A DNA stretch of 64,000 nucleotides from Metabacillus litoralis (lineage in GTDB: Bacteria; Bacillota; Bacilli; Bacillales; Bacillaceae), in contig NZ_VOQF01000001.1 of the NCBI RefSeq assembly GCF_007994985.1, positions 372,001 to 436,000 on the forward strand, in the 5' to 3' direction. This document shows, one piece after another, positions 62,292-64,000 of the stretch (position 1 is its first letter; every line of letters begins with the position of its first letter). Both the position numbers and the translations under genes were made by a program. The notes below the pieces were generated by a model, which did no database searches, had not been told where the DNA came from, and worked only from the letters and a program-made list of their open reading frames with translations.

Positions 62292-63185
62292 TTGAAACAG
62301 ATTGGACCAATTAAAATAATTGAAGGCCCTAATTATAGTAAAGTGCCTTATTCTAGAAGCTTATTTATCGATGGGGCTGAAAAAGTGTTAATTGATACTG
62401 GTGCAGATCCGAGTACCCTTTCTAATCTCGAGCAAAAGCATAGTATGAATTTGATCATTAATACACATTATCACCCCGATCACACATGTCATAATTACCT
62501 TTTTCCTAACACCGAAAAATGGATTAATCCGATAGAGTTTGAAACTGTTTCATCTATTGAAAGTGTAGCAAAAGAAAATGGGATTTTTCAGGAATGGGGA
62601 AAAGAAGGTGTTGATCAATGGAAAAAAACAATTCCTGACGAATGGATTACATCTCTCTTAAGTATTAATGGAACATACGAATATGACAAACAGTATAATT
62701 TTGGTGATGTAAACATGATCTTATTACATACTCCTGGACACACAAAGGGATTTGCCTGTCCTTATTTCCCTGATTTAGGTGTAGTTTATACGGGAGATTA
62801 TGATATGACAGCATTTGGACCTTGGTATAATGGAACAGACGGTGACATTGAAGATTTTGTTCGCTCAGGTCAGCGTCTGCTAAACCTTGATGCTGATGTT
62901 TATATTACTGGTCATCAAAAAGGTGTTTTCACAAAAACTGAATTCAAAAGTGCCATGAGCGATTATTTAGCCATAATTGATCAACGCGATGACATCATTT
63001 CTAAACATGTACAATCCGGAATGGATTTTGAGAAATTATCTTCTATCGGTATCTTTTACCCAAAGAAGACACTTGAACATACATTACTGAGAACCTGGGA
63101 ACGTAGTGGAATACGTAAGCATCTTGAAAGACTGGGTTATATTGTGAAGGGAACGGAAATAAAAAGTTATGTACGCACCAAATAA
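62292..63185 (+). CDS. MBL-fold metallohydrolase
   Basis: A 297-residue metallo-beta-lactamase-fold enzyme. The metal motif is INTHYHPDHTCHN near residue 63, with further ligands in LLHTPGHTKGF, TGDYDMTAFGPWY and VYITGHQKG. A C-terminal helical part (about 230-297) completes it. The TTG at 62292 lies six bases after GGAGGAG; the frame opens 15 bases earlier within that site. The FadR-like operator suggests a role with acyl compounds. Exact substrate unknown. Confidence 0.85.
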   Translation: MKQIGPIKIIEGPNYSKVPYSRSLFIDGAEKVLIDTGADPSTLSNLEQKHSMNLIINTHYHPDHTCHNYLFPNTEKWINPIEFETVSSIESVAKENGIFQEWGKEGVDQWKKTIPDEWITSLLSINGTYEYDKQYNFGDVNMILLHTPGHTKGFACPYFPDLGVVYTGDYDMTAFGPWYNGTDGDIEDFVRSGQRLLNLDADVYITGHQKGVFTKTEFKSAMSDYLAIIDQRDDIISKHVQSGMDFEKLSSIGIFYPKKTLEHTLLRTWERSGIRKHLERLGYIVKGTEIKSYVRTK

Positions 63186-63202
63186 AATATAATGATGATT
63201 TG

Positions 63203-63238
63203 GAGAATAGTAGAGGGGCTCTCCCCTCTATTCTTCTT
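63203..63238. terminator. Terminator between MBL and DUF1292 genes
   Basis: AGAGGGG/CCCCTCT stem, extended by AATA/TATT with a small internal bulge, and a CTCT loop. T-rich sequence follows on the plus strand. The DUF1292 stop codon lies in the stem. Confidence 0.75.
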
Positions 63239-63497
63239 CTTCCATTAAATCTTCAAAAGCAGATGATACCTTTTCAAATTCTTCATCGCTTTCGATTGGT
63301 GAAAAGTCTCCCTCTTCATCAACCGTTAAAAAGAAAACATCAATATCTTCTTCAGATTCATCTTGAATATCATCAACAAACCCTACTGCTACATAATCTG
63401 TGTCTTCTAGAGTTATTGCAGCTAACACTTCTACTTCATTTTCTTGACCTTGTTCATCTGTAATTGTAAAAACTTCGCCTACTTCAATCTTTTCCAT
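63228..63497 (-). CDS. DUF1292 family protein
   Basis: An 89-residue acidic protein: KIEVGEVFTITDEQGQENEVEVLAAI, then DYVAVGFVDDIQDESEEDIDVFFL and an acidic Glu/Asp tail. This is the DUF1292 pattern (YrzB-like). It is a small cytosolic protein of unknown role. The ATG at 63497 follows AAGGGAG; the frame upstream has no ribosome site. Convergent with the MBL gene. Confidence 0.85.
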   Translation of the reverse strand: MEKIEVGEVFTITDEQGQENEVEVLAAITLEDTDYVAVGFVDDIQDESEEDIDVFFLTVDEEGDFSPIESDEEFEKVSSAFEDLMEEEE

Positions 63498-63623
63498 GAA
63501 TAAAAACTCCCTTCTAACGTACATATAGTACCATTACTTCAATAATGTTGCCATTAATAAGAAATTTAATGCCTATTAAAAGGGTAACCTCCCTTAAATA
63601 TGTGCTAAAAAGGAGATAACTGG

Positions 63624-64000
63624 ATGGCTATTCGACCATATTATTTTAAATCTTCATTACCCATTAATGATAAACATCACAATGGAAAATTAACAGTAGA
63701 AGGTAAAGGTATCATAACAACAAAGCCTGATAAAGCATCGATTACTTTAGGGATTATTACTGAAGATCAAGATGTTATAAAAGCACAAAATAAAAATTCA
63801 ATTATTACAAATAACGTTATAAATTCACTGCGAAAAAGTGGAATCAGCAATAACCAGATCCAAACAATTTCCTATACAATACAACCGCTTTATCAATATA
63901 TTGATGAGCAAAATGTTCTTACAGGCTATAAAATAAGTCATATTCTTGAAGTAACTTTACTCGATTTAGATCTAATCGGAGAAGTTTATAAAGTCGCAGT
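63624..64000 (+). CDS. SIMPL domain (DUF541) protein, N-terminal part
   Basis: The first 125 codons are in the window; the 3' end lies beyond. The start MAIRPYYFKSSLPINDKHHN is followed by the SIMPL core KLTVEGKGIITTKPDKASITLGI, then LRKSGISNNQIQTISYTIQPLYQY and GYKISHILEVTLLDLDLIGEVY. The family is widespread, often periplasmic or surface-linked, though no signal peptide is seen here. AAGGAG precedes the ATG. Confidence 0.85.
   Translation, partial: MAIRPYYFKSSLPINDKHHNGKLTVEGKGIITTKPDKASITLGIITEDQDVIKAQNKNSIITNNVINSLRKSGISNNQIQTISYTIQPLYQYIDEQNVLTGYKISHILEVTLLDLDLIGEVYKVA

Overview
The window is chromosomal DNA from an endospore-forming, low-GC member of the Bacillaceae. Base composition is AT-rich throughout, Shine-Dalgarno sequences are strong (AGGAGG type) and TTG/GTG starts are common. 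Many genes are sporulation-specific: a GerPA/GerPF-type germination protein, an alpha/beta-type small acid-soluble spore protein, CotF-type coat proteins, a KinB-like sporulation kinase, SpoVIF and YjcZ. I see no rRNA, tRNA, CRISPR array, phage or transposase gene.

Layout. 1-7.4 kb: truncated sugar acetyltransferase, GtrA protein, gerP-like gene, cysJI sulfite reductase operon, a small unannotated ORF, a MhqO-type dioxygenase with an MhqR-like operator, and a DUF1540 gene. 7.5-18 kb: accessory genes (XRE/cupin regulator with an EmrE-type exporter, CitR-like LysR regulator, methyltransferase, GGDEF protein, hydrolase and acetyltransferase pair, YnfA, DUF523, FAD-linked oxidase with a membrane partner). 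18.5-25.7 kb: an alcohol/aldehyde module in which an iron-type alcohol dehydrogenase, a soluble histidine kinase and an NtrC-type regulator form one operon. A consensus sigma-54 promoter precedes a second operon-like pair, zinc alcohol dehydrogenase and aldehyde dehydrogenase.

26-30.8 kb: SASP, pterin carbinolamine dehydratase, a chorismate-lyase-like gene followed by two PaaK-like adenylate-forming enzymes (a possible aromatic-acid activation cluster), and two coat genes. 31-38.6 kb: KinB-like kinase, remnant of a sugar ABC permease, secreted alpha-amylase with two cre sites, and small sporulation or unknown proteins. 39-44 kb: gluconate operon (gntK, gntP, short-form gnd) divergent from an RpiR-family regulator. 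44-48 kb: PepF, DUF3052-like protein, alpha/beta hydrolase. 48.3-54.4 kb: a six-gene leucine/isovalerate degradation operon like B. subtilis yng genes, with a SigE-like promoter. 54.6-64 kb: YueI, YitT, M20 peptidase, AEC transporter, PpnP, ExoA, cysteine dioxygenase, EamA transporter, MBL hydrolase with a FadR-like operator, DUF1292, and the start of a SIMPL protein.

Three families of short non-coding mobile repeats (MITE-like, called A, B and C here) are scattered between genes. Family B copies carry 8-bp target duplications. One family A copy appears to provide the terminator of the gluconate operon. All functional calls come from reading the translated sequence and motifs; no database search was run.
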